Numbered from the stretch's first letter, positions 19,142 through 28,704 are shown. The stretch is 64,000 nucleotides of DNA from Silvimonas terrae (GCF_014202765.1 NZ_JACHHN010000007.1:152194-216193); one strand, 5' to 3'. Numbers and translations are program-made. The notes: generated by a model not told the origin, from the letters alone.

Positions 19142-19730
19142 CGTAGTTCTCCTCGCGAATGATGCGCGGTACGGTTTCGCGCGGCTCGATAGTGACCGGT
19201 TGGTAGATCACGCGGGATTGTTCCGGGTCGTAACGCATTTCAACGTAACCAGACAACGGGAAGTCTTTGCGGAACGGATGACCGACAAAGCCGTAGTCAG
19301 TCAGCAAGCGACGCAAATCCGGGTGGCCCTGGTAGATGATGCCGTACAGGTCGAACGACTCACGCTCAAACCAGTTCACGGTCGGCCAGATGTCGATCAG
19401 CGACGCCAGCACCGGAAAATCATCATCCACACAGAATGCGCGCAAGCGCAGGCGGACATTGTGCGTGTAAGACAACAGGTGCACCACGGAAGCGAAGCGC
19501 AGACCAGACCACTGGCCATCACCGTAAGCGCTGTAATCCATACCGCACAAGTCGACACAGGCTTCAAAGCGCAGGTCTGCGTGATCACGCAGCAAGGTGG
19601 CCGCTTCAATCAGCTTGGCCGCCGGCACTTCCAGGGTAACTTCATCAAGGGCCAGGCTCAGTGCGCTGATGCGCTCGCCACCCAGCACGCGCTTGATGTC
19701 ATCAATCAATTGATTCAGTGTTTTCGCCAC
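19131..19730 (-). CDS. nuoC: NADH-quinone oxidoreductase subunit C
   Basis: 199 residues, 30-kDa subunit homologue. It contains [41 protein letters not shown], the family signature. It supports the NuoD/NuoB core of the connecting arm. Confidence 0.97.
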   Translation of the reverse strand: MAKTLNQLIDDIKRVLGGERISALSLALDEVTLEVPAAKLIEAATLLRDHADLRFEACVDLCGMDYSAYGDGQWSGLRFASVVHLLSYTHNVRLRLRAFCVDDDFPVLASLIDIWPTVNWFERESFDLYGIIYQGHPDLRRLLTDYGFVGHPFRKDFPLSGYVEMRYDPEQSRVIYQPVTIEPRETVPRIIREENYGGV

Positions 19731-19738
19731 GACTCACC

Positions 19739-20248
19739 TCAACCGTTCACCTGCTCGAGCTGACGCGCCCGGGCAATGGTGTTGGTCCGCTTGATCTTGT
19801 TCTGCATCTGGATCAGACCGTAGACCAGCGCTTCGGCGGTCGGCGGGCAGCCCGGCACATAGATATCGACCGGTACGATGCGGTCACAGCCGCGTACGAC
19901 GGAATAAGAATAGTGGTAATAGCCACCGCCGTTGGCACAGGAGCCCATGGAAAGCACCCAGCGCGGTTCCGGCATCTGGTCGTACACCTTGCGCAAGGCC
20001 GGTGCCATCTTGTTGCACAGCGTGCCGGCAACAATCATCAGATCAGACTGGCGCGGTGACGGACGGAACACAATGCCGAAACGGTCGAGGTCATAGCGTG
20101 CCGCACCGGCATGCATCATCTCGACCGCACAACAGGCCAGACCAAACGTCATCGGCCACAAGGAGCCGGTACGTGCCCAATTCATCACGGCATCAACGGA
20201 GGTCGTGACAAACCCTTTTTCAAGACTTTGCGAAGCAGCTGCAGTCAT
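19739..20248 (-). CDS. nuoB: NADH-quinone oxidoreductase subunit B (N2 cluster)
   Basis: 169 residues. The tandem cysteines in [10 protein letters not shown], plus [21 protein letters not shown] and [12 protein letters not shown], bind the N2 4Fe-4S cluster that hands electrons to quinone. It starts 4 bp after the nuoA stop. Confidence 0.98.
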   Translation of the reverse strand: MTAAASQSLEKGFVTTSVDAVMNWARTGSLWPMTFGLACCAVEMMHAGAARYDLDRFGIVFRPSPRQSDLMIVAGTLCNKMAPALRKVYDQMPEPRWVLSMGSCANGGGYYHYSYSVVRGCDRIVPVDIYVPGCPPTAEALVYGLIQMQNKIKRTNTIARARQLEQVNG

Positions 20249-20252
20249 TGTG

Positions 20253-20621
20253 TTACTCCCACTCCAGCGCGCCCTTCATCCATTCGTAGGCGAAGCCGAC
20301 AACGAGAATGGCCAGGAAGATCAACATGGAAAAGAAACCGAAAGAGCCAATTTCCTTGAGGACAAGCGCCCAGGGAACAAGGAAGGCCACTTCCAGATCG
20401 AACAGAATAAAGAGGATGGCCACGAGGTAGTAGCGCACATCGAACTGCATGCGTGCGTCTTCAAAGGCCTCAAAACCACATTCATAAGGAGAGAGTTTCT
20501 GTGGGTCCGGCTTGTAGGTTCCAAGCAGTCGGCTAAACACCCCACCCAGGGCCATCAACCCGCCACCAATCGCGGTACCCACGATGATGAAGAGCAATAT
20601 GGGGAAGTAATTCTGTAGCAT
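20253..20621 (-). CDS. nuoA: NADH-quinone oxidoreductase subunit A
   Basis: 122 residues, three membrane helices and the conserved [36 protein letters not shown] stretch. The ATG at 20621 has GGGGA 5 nt upstream and gives the normal N-terminus [15 protein letters not shown] seven codons upstream is less likely. It is the first gene of the nuo operon; no convincing -35/-10 pair was found in front of it. Confidence 0.95.
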   Translation of the reverse strand: MLQNYFPILLFIIVGTAIGGGLMALGGVFSRLLGTYKPDPQKLSPYECGFEAFEDARMQFDVRYYLVAILFILFDLEVAFLVPWALVLKEIGSFGFFSMLIFLAILVVGFAYEWMKGALEWE

Positions 20622-20786
20622 GTCGATCCCCGTCAAGATCAATTACAAAGGGCAAAAAAGGAAATGAACCGGTTGCGACTATTGTTCTACTGACACTGTA
20701 TTACTAATACTGCATGCGGGCCTGGCCGGAGCTGCAACAAGCCCTTTTACTTGATCAACGCAAACAAGCGCTGATTTTCTATATGG

Positions 20787-20818
20787 AAAAACGCCGGGAT
20801 TGATGCCCCGGCGTTTTT
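20787..20818. terminator. Bidirectional terminator after tRNA-Leu
   Basis: Stem CGCCGGG/CCCGGCG with an 8-nt loop, five A on the left and five T on the right. On the minus strand it closes the tpiA-secG-tRNA-Leu transcript before nuoA. Confidence 0.85.
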
Positions 20819-20827
20819 CCGAATCTA

Positions 20828-20912
20828 TGGTGCCGACAGAGAGACTCGAACTCTCACGGCCGCAGCCACTACCCCCTCAAGATAGCGTGTCTACCAATTC
20901 CACCATGTCGGC
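20828..20912 (-). tRNA. tRNA-Leu (anticodon GAG)
   Basis: 85 nt with a long variable arm. Acceptor stem GCCGACA/TGTCGGC, encoded CCA, anticodon stem CTATC/GGTAG with loop TTGAGGG (anticodon GAG), T loop TTCGAGT. It begins 34 bp after the secG stop with no room for its own promoter, so it is probably processed from a tpiA-secG-tRNA message. Confidence 0.97.
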
Positions 20913-20946
20913 CTTCAACCACACCTGAACAATCACCGGGCAGGGA

Positions 20947-21285
20947 TTACTCAGGGATCTTGCTCTGGGCGGGCACGGAGGCCGCAGCCGCAGGCGCTGA
21001 AGCAACAGCCTTGACATCACTCATCACGCCCAGATCCGTACCACGACCGGGGGTAGTCAGCAAAACAAGACCCAGACAGCTCGCGAAAAAGACAGTTGCG
21101 CACGCCGCAGTGCTGCGGCTCAGGAAGTTGGCCGAACCGGAGGAGCCAAACAGGCTGCCTGCAGAGCCACTACCAAAGGCAGCGCCCATATCGGCACCTT
21201 TGCCGTGCTGCATCAGAACGAGAACGATTGTCACCAGTGCGGACAACACATTCACAATCAAAACGAGGCTTTTAAGAAGTTCCAT
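20947..21285 (-). CDS. secG: Protein translocase subunit SecG
   Basis: 112 residues. Two membrane helices (about 1-25 and 53-75) are joined by the Gly/Ser-rich cytoplasmic loop HGKGADMGAAFGSGSAGSLFGSSGSANFL, typical of SecG of the SecYEG channel. The C-terminal tail is Ala/Pro-rich and variable. It lies downstream of tpiA, the usual order. Confidence 0.96.
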   Translation of the reverse strand: MELLKSLVLIVNVLSALVTIVLVLMQHGKGADMGAAFGSGSAGSLFGSSGSANFLSRSTAACATVFFASCLGLVLLTTPGRGTDLGVMSDVKAVASAPAAAASVPAQSKIPE

Positions 21286-21380
21286 CTTTTCTCATCAACG
21301 CGGCGCGAATCATAGCGCCGAAGTGGTATTTTTGCAATCTGCGACAGGGGTCTTGACCCTGCTCAAAGATTACATTCGCA

Positions 21381-22091
21381 TTAATGTGCAGCGCGGCAAA
21401 TCCGCAAAAATTCGGTCGCCGAAAGCGCCGCACCCCCAACCAGAACCCCGTCCACACCATCGACTGCCATGATGTGCGCGGCGTTGTTTCCCTTTACGCT
21501 TCCGCCATATAGCACACAGGTGTGCTGGCTCAGCGTCTGCTTGATGAACGCGTGCATCTCAGAGATTTGCTCTGGTGCTGCGGTCACCCCCGTACCTACG
21601 GCCCACATCGGTTCGTACGCAACTGCATACAAACTTGTCGGCACGCCGGACAATACTTTCAGTTCATCCGCGATGACATCACGGGCCACACCCGCATCGC
21701 GCTGCTCCTGCGTCTCGCCCACACAATAAATCGGCAAGAGGCCGGCATCGAGCGCGGCGCGCACCTTGCGGGCGGCGGTTTCACTGGTCTCGCCAAAGTA
21801 ACGGCGGCGTTCCGAATGACCAATGATCACCAGCTCGCAACCCACATCCGCCAACATGGCCGCAGACACCTCGCCGGTGTATGCGCCAATGTGAAACTCG
21901 CACAAATCCTGTGCACCCAACTGTACCGGTGTATCGACCAGCAAGGACTTCGCCAGTGACAGATACGGGTACGGCATACAGATAGAGACATTAGAGCCCA
22001 ACTCTGCACGCGCCAGTTCCGGCACCACAGAGCGAACCTGCCCTACGCTGCCGTGCATTTTCCAGTTACCAACAACAAGTTGCCTGGCCAT
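21381..22091 (-). CDS. tpiA: Triosephosphate isomerase
   Basis: 236 residues, slightly short for the family (about 250). Catalytic residues are all visible: Asn9 and Lys11 in GNWKMHG, His92 in IIGHSERR, Glu160 in AYEPMWAVGTG, and the phosphate-binding YGGSVKGNN and GVLVGGAAL. It interconverts dihydroxyacetone phosphate and glyceraldehyde 3-phosphate. The start at 22091 is the only one giving the MARQLVVGNWK N-terminus; the open frame continues upstream but crosses the promoter. Confidence 0.97.
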   Translation of the reverse strand: MARQLVVGNWKMHGSVGQVRSVVPELARAELGSNVSICMPYPYLSLAKSLLVDTPVQLGAQDLCEFHIGAYTGEVSAAMLADVGCELVIIGHSERRRYFGETSETAARKVRAALDAGLLPIYCVGETQEQRDAGVARDVIADELKVLSGVPTSLYAVAYEPMWAVGTGVTAAPEQISEMHAFIKQTLSQHTCVLYGGSVKGNNAAHIMAVDGVDGVLVGGAALSATEFLRICRAAH

Positions 22092-22127
22092 TGCGTCCAA
22101 CCAAAGTGGTTTACACAAAAGAACGCG

Positions 22128-22157
22128 ATTGTAGGCCGCAGCCCGTGAGTGCGTCAA
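22128..22157 (-). promoter_or_regulatory. Sigma-70 promoter of tpiA-secG-tRNA-Leu
   Basis: -35 TTGACG (22152-22157) and -10 TACAAT (22128-22133) on the minus strand with 18-bp spacing; each matches the consensus at five of six positions. The predicted start is near 22121, 30 nt before the tpiA ATG. Confidence 0.7.
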
Positions 22158-22260
22158 ACCGGCAAGACTCTGGAAACGCTTTGATAACAGGCATTTTGCA
22201 ACACTTTGCGCGGGCCTGCCCTGGTGAGCCGGGTCAGCGGCGCACCACACGGCGTGGTCA

Positions 22261-22314
22261 GGTGCGGGGTACTGTCACATTTGGCTGTCACAATGACCGC
22301 CCGCACCGGTTTTT
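22261..22314 (+). terminator. Terminator-like stem-loop in the tpiA-pstS gap
   Basis: Arms GGTGCGGG (22261-22268) and CCCGCACC (22300-22307) are perfectly complementary, and GG followed by five T comes next on the plus strand. The 31-nt loop holds two direct copies of CTGTCAC (22272 and 22285, 13 bp apart). No plus-strand gene precedes it, so it would be either part of a pstS leader or the end of an unannotated short transcript. The rest of the 22092-22524 gap shows only the promoters listed separately. Confidence 0.4.
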
Positions 22315-22429
22315 GCGCAGATTATCGCCCGGGACCGGCCGCGGGAAGCTGCACCGCTTTTGTGCGCAACTATTAATTAATTCAATATAAACAGCATAGT
22401 ACGCGTCGCAACAACAACGACGGCGGAAT

Positions 22430-22474
22430 GTGACACCGACTTGTAATATTTCGGAAACACTTCCCGTCTACGAT
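22430..22474 (+). promoter_or_regulatory. Candidate PhoB-dependent promoter of pstSCAB
   Basis: Three degenerate CTGTCAT-like heptamers at exact 11-bp steps (GTGACAC 22430, TTGTAAT 22441, CGGAAAC 22452) are followed, 6 bp after the last 11-bp unit, by a -10-like TACGAT (22469-22474). The spacing equals that of the E. coli pstS promoter. The heptamers match only 4-5 of 7 positions, so this is tentative. Confidence 0.4.
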
Positions 22475-22524
22475 GCGGCCGAGTCGGGACTGTACCCGGC
22501 ATTGCTCAACCGGAGAAAAACATC

Positions 22525-23565
22525 ATGACATATGGGCGCAAAGTGCTCGTATCGCTGGGCCTTACCGCGGGCCTGTTTACTGCTCAAGCCATGGCTGCCG
22601 ATATTACCGGCGCTGGTTCCACCTTTATTTACCCGCTGGCTGCCAAGTGGGCCGAAGCCTACAAGGCCAAGACCGGCGTGGGTCTGAACTATCAATCGAT
22701 CGGTTCGGGCGGCGGTATCAAGCAAATCCAGGCCAAGACAGTAGACTTCGGTGCCTCCGACAAGCCGCTCAAGCAAGAAGAGCTGGACAAGTCTGGTCTG
22801 GTGCAATTTCCGGTTGCAATGGGTGGCGTGGTTCCGGTTGCCAACCTGGTTGGCGTGAAGGGCGGCGAACTGAAGCTGACCGGCACCGTGCTGGCTGACA
22901 TTTTCCTGGGCAAGATCAAGAAGTGGAATGACCCGGCCATCGCCAAGCTGAACCCGGCTGCCAAGCTGCCGGACGCTGCGATCACTGTTGTGCACCGTGC
23001 AGATGGTTCTGGCACCACCTTCATTTTCACCAACTACCTGTCCAAGGTCAGCACTGACTGGAAAGCCAAGGTGGGTGAAGACGCTACCGTGCAATGGCCG
23101 AATGGCGTGGGTGGCAAGGGTAACGAAGGTGTAGCTCAGTACGTTCAGCGCATCAAGGGCGCCATTGGTTACGTGGAATACGCGTACGCCAAGCAGAACA
23201 AGATGAACTACATCGACATGCAGAACAAGGCGGGTGCTTTTGTTGCGCCGACCGAAGAATCCTTCAAGGCCGCTGCTGCTGGCGCCGACTGGAAGAGCGC
23301 ACCTGGCTTTTACGTGATCCTGACCGACCAGGCTGGCAAGACCGCATGGCCGATCACCGGTGCCACGTTTGCACTGCTGCAAAAGAAGCAAGACAAGCCG
23401 GAACAAGGCAAGGAAGTCCTGAAGTTCTTCGACTGGGGCTATGCCAACGGCGACAAGACCGCGTCTGATCTGGACTACGTGCCGATGCCGAACGATGTGA
23501 AGGACGTGATCCGCGCTTCGTGGAAGCAGATCACCGACAACAGCAACGCGCCGGTCTGGAAGTAA
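22525..23565 (+). CDS. pstS: Phosphate ABC transporter, periplasmic phosphate-binding protein
   Basis: 346 residues with a Sec signal peptide cleaved after AQAMA (about residue 24). The mature start ADITGAGSTFIYPLAAKWAEAY, IGSGGGIKQI, FGASDKPL and HRADGSGTTFIFTNYL loops bind phosphate in the PstS family. It catches phosphate in the periplasm and hands it to PstCA. The ribosome-binding site CCGGAG precedes the ATG. A stable stem-loop separates it from pstC, which would favour high pstS expression. Confidence 0.97.
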   Translation: MTYGRKVLVSLGLTAGLFTAQAMAADITGAGSTFIYPLAAKWAEAYKAKTGVGLNYQSIGSGGGIKQIQAKTVDFGASDKPLKQEELDKSGLVQFPVAMGGVVPVANLVGVKGGELKLTGTVLADIFLGKIKKWNDPAIAKLNPAAKLPDAAITVVHRADGSGTTFIFTNYLSKVSTDWKAKVGEDATVQWPNGVGGKGNEGVAQYVQRIKGAIGYVEYAYAKQNKMNYIDMQNKAGAFVAPTEESFKAAAAGADWKSAPGFYVILTDQAGKTAWPITGATFALLQKKQDKPEQGKEVLKFFDWGYANGDKTASDLDYVPMPNDVKDVIRASWKQITDNSNAPVWK

Positions 23566-23578
23566 AACGGCAACTTAG

Positions 23579-23627
23579 CCCTGACCGTGGACGGACAGAT
23601 GTCAATCCGCCCCGTCCGCAGTCAGGG
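23579..23627 (+). other. Intercistronic stem-loop between pstS and pstC
   Basis: CCCTGAC (23579-23585) pairs with GTCAGGG (23621-23627), and an inner GGACGG pairs with CCGTCC, giving a long hairpin without a T tract. Such structures in binding-protein operons usually protect the upstream message from 3' decay and reduce read-through. Confidence 0.65.
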
Positions 23628-23653
23628 CAAAACAAGTGTGAACAGGCCCCAGC

Positions 23654-24694
23654 ATGAACGATAAAATGCAGCCCGAGTACACGCCGAAGACGACAGGAGC
23701 CAGGGTGGCTCCTGTTGTTGTTAAGCCGGCCCCGGAGACGCTGATGAATTCACAAGAAAAACGGATGCGCCAACAGGTGCTGCAAGACCGTATTTTCCGC
23801 GGGACCACCCGCTTTTTCGCCTTTTTTGTGCTTGCCTTGTTGGCTGGCATTCTGATTTCGCTGCTGATCGGCGCCTGGCCGGCTATTCAGCAATTTGGCC
23901 TCGGCTTTATCGTGGGCACCGAATGGAACCCGGTGACGGGCCAGTTTGGTGGCTGGAACTCGATCCGCGGCACCTTGCTCTCTTCTTTCATTGCCTTGCT
24001 GATTGGCGTACCGGTCAGCTTTGGTATTGCGATTTTCCTGACCGAACTCTCGCCGGTCTGGCTGCGCCGCCCCTTGGGTATTGCCATTGAATTGCTGGCT
24101 GGCGTGCCTTCCATCATTTACGGCATGTGGGGTCTGTTTGTGTTCGCGCCGTGGTTTGCCGACAACGTGCAACCGTGGCTGACCGAGCATACCGCTGGCG
24201 TTCCGATCCTTGGCGGCCTGTTTGACGGCCCGCCCATGGGCATCGGCATGTTGACTGCCGGTCTGATTTTGTCGGTGATGGTGATTCCGTATGTCTCTTC
24301 CGTGATGCGCGATGTGTTTGAGGTGGTTCCGGCCATGCTCAAAGAATCCGCCTACGGTCTGGGCGGCACCACCTGGGAAGTGGTCTGGCGCGTGGTACTG
24401 CCTTACACCCGCAGCGGTGTGATGGGTGGCGTGATGCTGGGTCTGGGCCGTGCACTGGGTGAAACCATGGCGATTACCTTTGTGATCGGTAATGCACAGC
24501 AGCCCATCCATAGCTTGTTTGATCCGTCGACCTCGATTTCCGCCACGCTGGCCAACGAGTTCACCGAAGCCACGACCGCACTGCATACCGGCAGCCTGAT
24601 TTATCTGGGTCTGCTGCTGTTCTTCATCACCTTTGTGGTGTTGACCTTGTCCAAACTGATGCTTCTGCGCATGCAACGCGCAGAAGGCAATTAA
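23654..24694 (+). CDS. pstC: Phosphate ABC transporter permease PstC
   Basis: 346 residues, six membrane helices, with a hydrophilic N-terminal extension of about 50 residues before the first helix. The EAA-type motif AMLKESAYGLGGTTWEVVWRVVLPYTRSGVMGG contacts PstB, and GRALGETMAITFVIGN is typical of PstC. Forms the inner-membrane channel with PstA. Confidence 0.97.
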   Translation: MNDKMQPEYTPKTTGARVAPVVVKPAPETLMNSQEKRMRQQVLQDRIFRGTTRFFAFFVLALLAGILISLLIGAWPAIQQFGLGFIVGTEWNPVTGQFGGWNSIRGTLLSSFIALLIGVPVSFGIAIFLTELSPVWLRRPLGIAIELLAGVPSIIYGMWGLFVFAPWFADNVQPWLTEHTAGVPILGGLFDGPPMGIGMLTAGLILSVMVIPYVSSVMRDVFEVVPAMLKESAYGLGGTTWEVVWRVVLPYTRSGVMGGVMLGLGRALGETMAITFVIGNAQQPIHSLFDPSTSISATLANEFTEATTALHTGSLIYLGLLLFFITFVVLTLSKLMLLRMQRAEGN

Positions 24695-24709
24695 GCGAGG
24701 CGCTCAAAC

Positions 24710-25549
24710 ATGTTGTCTATTTATGCGCGCCGGCGCTTTGTTAACTTCATTAGCCTCTCGCTGTCCGTGGCGGCCATGCTGTTTGGTCTGTTCTGGCTGG
24801 CGTGGATTCTGTACACCTTGTTCAAAAACGGTTTTGGTAGTCTGAACCTGGTGTTGTTCACCCAGACCACCCCGGCACCGGGCAGTGCGGGCGGTTTGTC
24901 CAACGCCATTCTGGGCAGCTTGATGATGTCTTTGGTTGGCACCCTGGTGGGAACGCCGATTGGCATTCTGGCCGGCACCTATCTGGCCGAGTTTGGCGAT
25001 CGTGGCTGGCTGGCCCCGGTCACCCGCTTTATCAACGACATTCTGCTGTCGGCACCGTCGATCGTGATTGGTCTGTTCATGTACGAAGTGTACGTGGTGC
25101 ATACCGGGCACTTCTCCGGCTGGGCCGGTGCGCTGGCGCTGGCGATCCTGGTGATCCCGGTTGTGGTTCGCACCACCGAGAGCATGTTGCGCCTGGTTCC
25201 GCACAGCATGCGTGAAGCCGCCTACGCGCTGGGCGCACCGCAGTGGAAAATGACCCTGCAAGTGACCTTGCGGGCCGCCAAGGCTGGCGTGGTGACGGGT
25301 GTCATCCTGGCGGTAGCACGTATCGTGGGCGAAACTGCACCGCTCTTGTTTACGTCGCTGAACAACCAGTTCTACAGCAACATGAATCAACCCATGGCCA
25401 ACTTGCCGGTGGTGATTTTCCAGTTTGCCATGAGCCCGTATGAAGACTGGCATAACCTGGCCTGGGCCGGCAGTCTGCTTATCGGCCTGTTTGTGCTGGT
25501 GATGAACATTCTCGCCCGTACGCTGATCAAACCGCAGCAACAACACTAA
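24710..25549 (+). CDS. pstA: Phosphate ABC transporter permease PstA
   Basis: 279 residues, six membrane helices. [33 protein letters not shown] is the EAA loop, and [17 protein letters not shown] is characteristic of PstA. It follows pstC by 15 bp and forms the membrane channel with it. Confidence 0.97.
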   Translation: MLSIYARRRFVNFISLSLSVAAMLFGLFWLAWILYTLFKNGFGSLNLVLFTQTTPAPGSAGGLSNAILGSLMMSLVGTLVGTPIGILAGTYLAEFGDRGWLAPVTRFINDILLSAPSIVIGLFMYEVYVVHTGHFSGWAGALALAILVIPVVVRTTESMLRLVPHSMREAAYALGAPQWKMTLQVTLRAAKAGVVTGVILAVARIVGETAPLLFTSLNNQFYSNMNQPMANLPVVIFQFAMSPYEDWHNLAWAGSLLIGLFVLVMNILARTLIKPQQQH

Positions 25550-25571
25550 GCCGCAAGCAAGGACCATAAAA

Positions 25572-26363
25572 ATGCGACTTCAGGACTCCAGCATGACCGC
25601 AGAAACTACCCAAGCCAAACTGACCGTAAAGAATCTGAATTTCTTTTACGGCAATTTCCATGCGCTCAAGAACATTAATCTGAACATCCGCGAAGGCAAG
25701 GTCACCGCTTTCATCGGCCCGTCTGGCTGCGGTAAATCAACGCTGTTGCGCACCTTCAACCGCATGTATGAGCTCTACCCCAAGCTGCGTGCCGAGGGTG
25801 AGATTCTCATGAACGGCAACAACATCCTGGATAAGGGTGTCGACCTGAACATGCTGCGCGCCAAGGTGGGCATGGTGTTCCAGAAGCCGACCCCGTTCCC
25901 GATGTCGATCTATGACAACATCGCGTTCGGCGTGAAGTTGTACGAAAGTCTGTCCAAGTCCGAAATGGATGACCGCGTGGAATGGGCACTGTCCAAGGCT
26001 GCGCTGTGGAACGAAGCCAAAGACAAGCTGCGTCAGTCTGGTCTGGGCCTGTCTGGCGGTCAGCAACAGCGTCTGTGTATCGCGCGCGCCATTGCGGTGA
26101 AGCCGGAAGTCCTGCTGCTGGACGAACCGACCTCTGCGCTGGACCCGATCTCCACTGCGCACATTGAAGAGCTGGTGCATGAACTCAAGCGCGACTACAC
26201 CATCGCCATCGTGACGCACAACATGCAACAGGCCGCACGTGTGTCTGACTACACCGCCTATATGTACCTGGGCGAGCTGGTCGAAGTGGGCGAAACCGAT
26301 ACCATCTTCACCACACCGACCAAGAAGGCGACGGAAGACTACATCACCGGCAAGTTCGGCTAA
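25572..26363 (+). CDS. pstB: Phosphate ABC transporter ATP-binding protein PstB
   Basis: 263 residues. Walker [11 protein letters not shown]-loop [16 protein letters not shown], signature [15 protein letters not shown], Walker [14 protein letters not shown] and H-loop [11 protein letters not shown] are all present. Two starts are possible: ATG 25572 with AAGGA upstream, or ATG 25593 with AGGA seven nt upstream; the second gives the more usual N-terminus. It is the last gene of the operon; phoU does not follow. Confidence 0.97.
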   Translation: MRLQDSSMTAETTQAKLTVKNLNFFYGNFHALKNINLNIREGKVTAFIGPSGCGKSTLLRTFNRMYELYPKLRAEGEILMNGNNILDKGVDLNMLRAKVGMVFQKPTPFPMSIYDNIAFGVKLYESLSKSEMDDRVEWALSKAALWNEAKDKLRQSGLGLSGGQQQRLCIARAIAVKPEVLLLDEPTSALDPISTAHIEELVHELKRDYTIAIVTHNMQQAARVSDYTAYMYLGELVEVGETDTIFTTPTKKATEDYITGKFG

Positions 26364-26382
26364 GCGCCCTGCCCCGCCAAAC

Positions 26383-26411
26383 AAAAAGCCCACGAGAATC
26401 GTGGGCTTTTT
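26383..26411. terminator. Bidirectional terminator between pstB and glmM
   Basis: Stem GCCCACGA/TCGTGGGC with a GAA loop, flanked by five A and five T. It serves both convergent transcripts. Confidence 0.9.
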
Positions 26412-26429
26412 GTTTGAACGGACTGCCGA

Positions 26430-27791
26430 TTACTCAGCGCTGGCCTCAGAAATCACCACCGCCGCAATCGACTCGGCCCACTTCTCTGCGGCCGCCGGGT
26501 CTACATGCTCAACCATCACCCGCACCAGCGGCTCGGTCCCCGAAGGGCGTAACAGTACGCGCCCGTGCGTGCCCATGGCGCTTTCAGCCTGCTTGACGGC
26601 CTCGGCAATCGAGGGCGAGCTACTGATGCTGAACCCTTTGCTGATACGGACGTTCTTGAGCACCTGAGTGGATAACTGCAGTTCATCACGGAAGGCCGAT
26701 AGCGGCTTGCCCTGCTCAATCAACGCTTCCAGCACCTGCAGCGCGGAAACAATGCCGTCGCCGGTCGTGTGGCGATCCAGACTCAGGATGTGCCCAGAGC
26801 CTTCCCCCCCCAGCAGCCAGCCGTTTTCCTGCAGACGTTCGAGTACATAGCGATCGCCCACCTTGGCGCGCTCAAACGCAATGCCTGCTGCTTTCAGGCC
26901 ATTCTCGACGCCCAGGTTGGTCATCAAGGTGCCCACCACGCCGCCGCGCAGCGTGCCACGATCCGCACGATACCGCGCCAGCACGTAGATCAGCAGGTCG
27001 CCATCAATAACCGAGCCATCGCCATCAACCATGATCAGCCGGTCGCCATCACCGTCGAGCGCAATACCGTAGTCTGCACCTTCGGCCAGCACCGTCTTGC
27101 GCAGCAGGTCAACGTGCGTGGCGCCGCAATTTTCATTGATGTTGAAGCCATTGGGTTTATCGCCAATGGTGACGACTTCCGCGCCCAGTTCATGAAATAC
27201 ATGCGGAGCGACCTGGTAGGTGGCTCCGTGCGCGCAATCAATCACCAGACGCAAACCACGCAGATCCAGTTCATTGGGGAAGGTGGACTTGCAGAACTCA
27301 ATGTAGCGACCCGAGGCATCGCCCACACGCCAGGCCCGGCCCATCGTCTTGGAGCCCACGCAGGGCTGTGCATCATCAATGGCCTCTTCGATGGCTTGCT
27401 CCACCTCATCGGGCAGCTTCTTGCCACCAGCGCCAAAGAACTTGATGCCATTGTCGTAATATGGATTATGGGAGGCCGAAATCACCACACCGGCCGAGAG
27501 GCGCAGCGCACGGGTCAGATAGGCCACACCTGGTGTCGGCAGCGGACCGGTCACGTGGACATCGACACCGGCGGCGTTCAGACCCGCTTGCAACGCGGCT
27601 TCGAGCATATACCCGGAAATACGCGTGTCTTTGCCAATCAGCACGGACGCATGTTCGCCATGTTGACGACGCTCTGAAGCGGCCAGCACGCGACCCGCGG
27701 CATAACCCAGCTTCATGGCAAATTCAGGGGTAATCGGATGCTCACCGACCAGCCCGCGTACACCATCCGTTCCGAAGTACTTGCGTCCCAT
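26430..27791 (-). CDS. glmM: Phosphoglucosamine mutase
   Basis: 453 residues. The phosphoserine motif [20 protein letters not shown] (catalytic Ser107), metal loop DGDGDR, sugar-specificity GGEGSGH and phosphate-binding [12 protein letters not shown] are present. It converts glucosamine 6-phosphate to the 1-phosphate on the route to UDP-GlcNAc for cell wall and LPS. It follows folP by 44 bp, the conserved ftsH-folP-glmM order. Confidence 0.97.
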   Translation of the reverse strand: MGRKYFGTDGVRGLVGEHPITPEFAMKLGYAAGRVLAASERRQHGEHASVLIGKDTRISGYMLEAALQAGLNAAGVDVHVTGPLPTPGVAYLTRALRLSAGVVISASHNPYYDNGIKFFGAGGKKLPDEVEQAIEEAIDDAQPCVGSKTMGRAWRVGDASGRYIEFCKSTFPNELDLRGLRLVIDCAHGATYQVAPHVFHELGAEVVTIGDKPNGFNINENCGATHVDLLRKTVLAEGADYGIALDGDGDRLIMVDGDGSVIDGDLLIYVLARYRADRGTLRGGVVGTLMTNLGVENGLKAAGIAFERAKVGDRYVLERLQENGWLLGGEGSGHILSLDRHTTGDGIVSALQVLEALIEQGKPLSAFRDELQLSTQVLKNVRISKGFSISSSPSIAEAVKQAESAMGTHGRVLLRPSGTEPLVRVMVEHVDPAAAEKWAESIAAVVISEASAE

Positions 27792-27835
27792 TGATCAATC
27801 CCGAAAGTAAAACAAAATCGTATTCAAATGTGCCG

Positions 27836-28660
27836 TTATTGTAGGGCGTGCAGGATTTTCAATGCATCCACAGTTTCCCGCACATCATGCACACGCACGA
27901 TGGCCGCCCCTTTTTGCGCTGCCAGCATGGCCGCTGCCACACTGGCCGTAGCACGCTCGCCCACCAGGCGACCCGTAATCTGCCCCAGCATGGATTTGCG
28001 TGACACGCCCACAAGGAAAGGACAGCCCAGGTCTTCAATCATGCGCGACATGGCATGAAACAGTGCGGTGTTATGGTCCAGATTCTTGCCAAAACCAAAA
28101 CCCGGGTCCAGCAAGATGCGGTTACGCGCAATACCCGCGCGCTCTGCTTCATCGCGACGCGCTGCCAGGTATTGCGTCACCTCGCCCACGACATCGGCGT
28201 AATCCGGCGCAGTCTGCATGGTGCGCGGCTCGCCCTTCATGTGCATCAGACACACTGCCACCTGGTTGCGCGTGGCAATGTGCAGCGCGCCCTCGCCTTC
28301 CAGTGCCGCAATATCGTTGATCAGGTCCACGCCGGCTTCCAGCGCGGCCTGCATGACAGCAGGGCGGCGAGTATCAATAGAGAGCGGCACATTCAGCGAC
28401 TTGAGCGCAGCAATGACGGGCACCACCCGGGCAATTTCGTCCTCGATACTGACCGCCTCTGCGCCAGGCCGGGTCGATTCGCCGCCGATATCGATAATGT
28501 CTGCGCCATCTTTGACCATCGCTTCAGCATGTGCCACCGCTTTGGAGGCCGTATCAAAGTTGCCGCCATCCGAAAACGAATCCGGCGTGACATTGAGAAT
28601 ACCCATCACGAGAGGCCGGGTAAGGCTCAGGCTAAAACGGCCGCATTGCAAGGTATCCAT
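27836..28660 (-). CDS. folP: Dihydropteroate synthase
   Basis: 274 residues starting MDTLQCGRFSLSL at 28660, with GGAG five nt upstream. The open frame continues upstream as an Arg-rich, non-conserved extension across a terminator, so the internal ATG is chosen. Motifs NVTPDSFSDGG, DIIDIGGESTRPGAE, LLDPGFGFGKN and VGVSRKSMLG define the TIM-barrel active site. It joins p-aminobenzoate to the pterin in folate synthesis and is the target of sulfonamides. Confidence 0.97.
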   Translation of the reverse strand: MDTLQCGRFSLSLTRPLVMGILNVTPDSFSDGGNFDTASKAVAHAEAMVKDGADIIDIGGESTRPGAEAVSIEDEIARVVPVIAALKSLNVPLSIDTRRPAVMQAALEAGVDLINDIAALEGEGALHIATRNQVAVCLMHMKGEPRTMQTAPDYADVVGEVTQYLAARRDEAERAGIARNRILLDPGFGFGKNLDHNTALFHAMSRMIEDLGCPFLVGVSRKSMLGQITGRLVGERATASVAAAMLAAQKGAAIVRVHDVRETVDALKILHALQ

Positions 28661-28704
28661 GGGTACTCCGGTCTGGCTTGCGCGTATCGCTACGCAGGGG
28701 AAAC

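Noticed and set aside
22091-22390. 99-codon plus-strand frame upstream of pstS
   Set aside because: It runs over the tpiA promoter and the terminator-like stem-loop and has low-complexity basic composition.
26804-26811. Run of eight C (G8 on the coding strand) in glmM as a phase-variable tract
   Set aside because: It encodes the required Gly-Gly-Glu of the GGEGSGH motif. Slippage in this essential gene would be lethal, so selection on protein sequence explains it.
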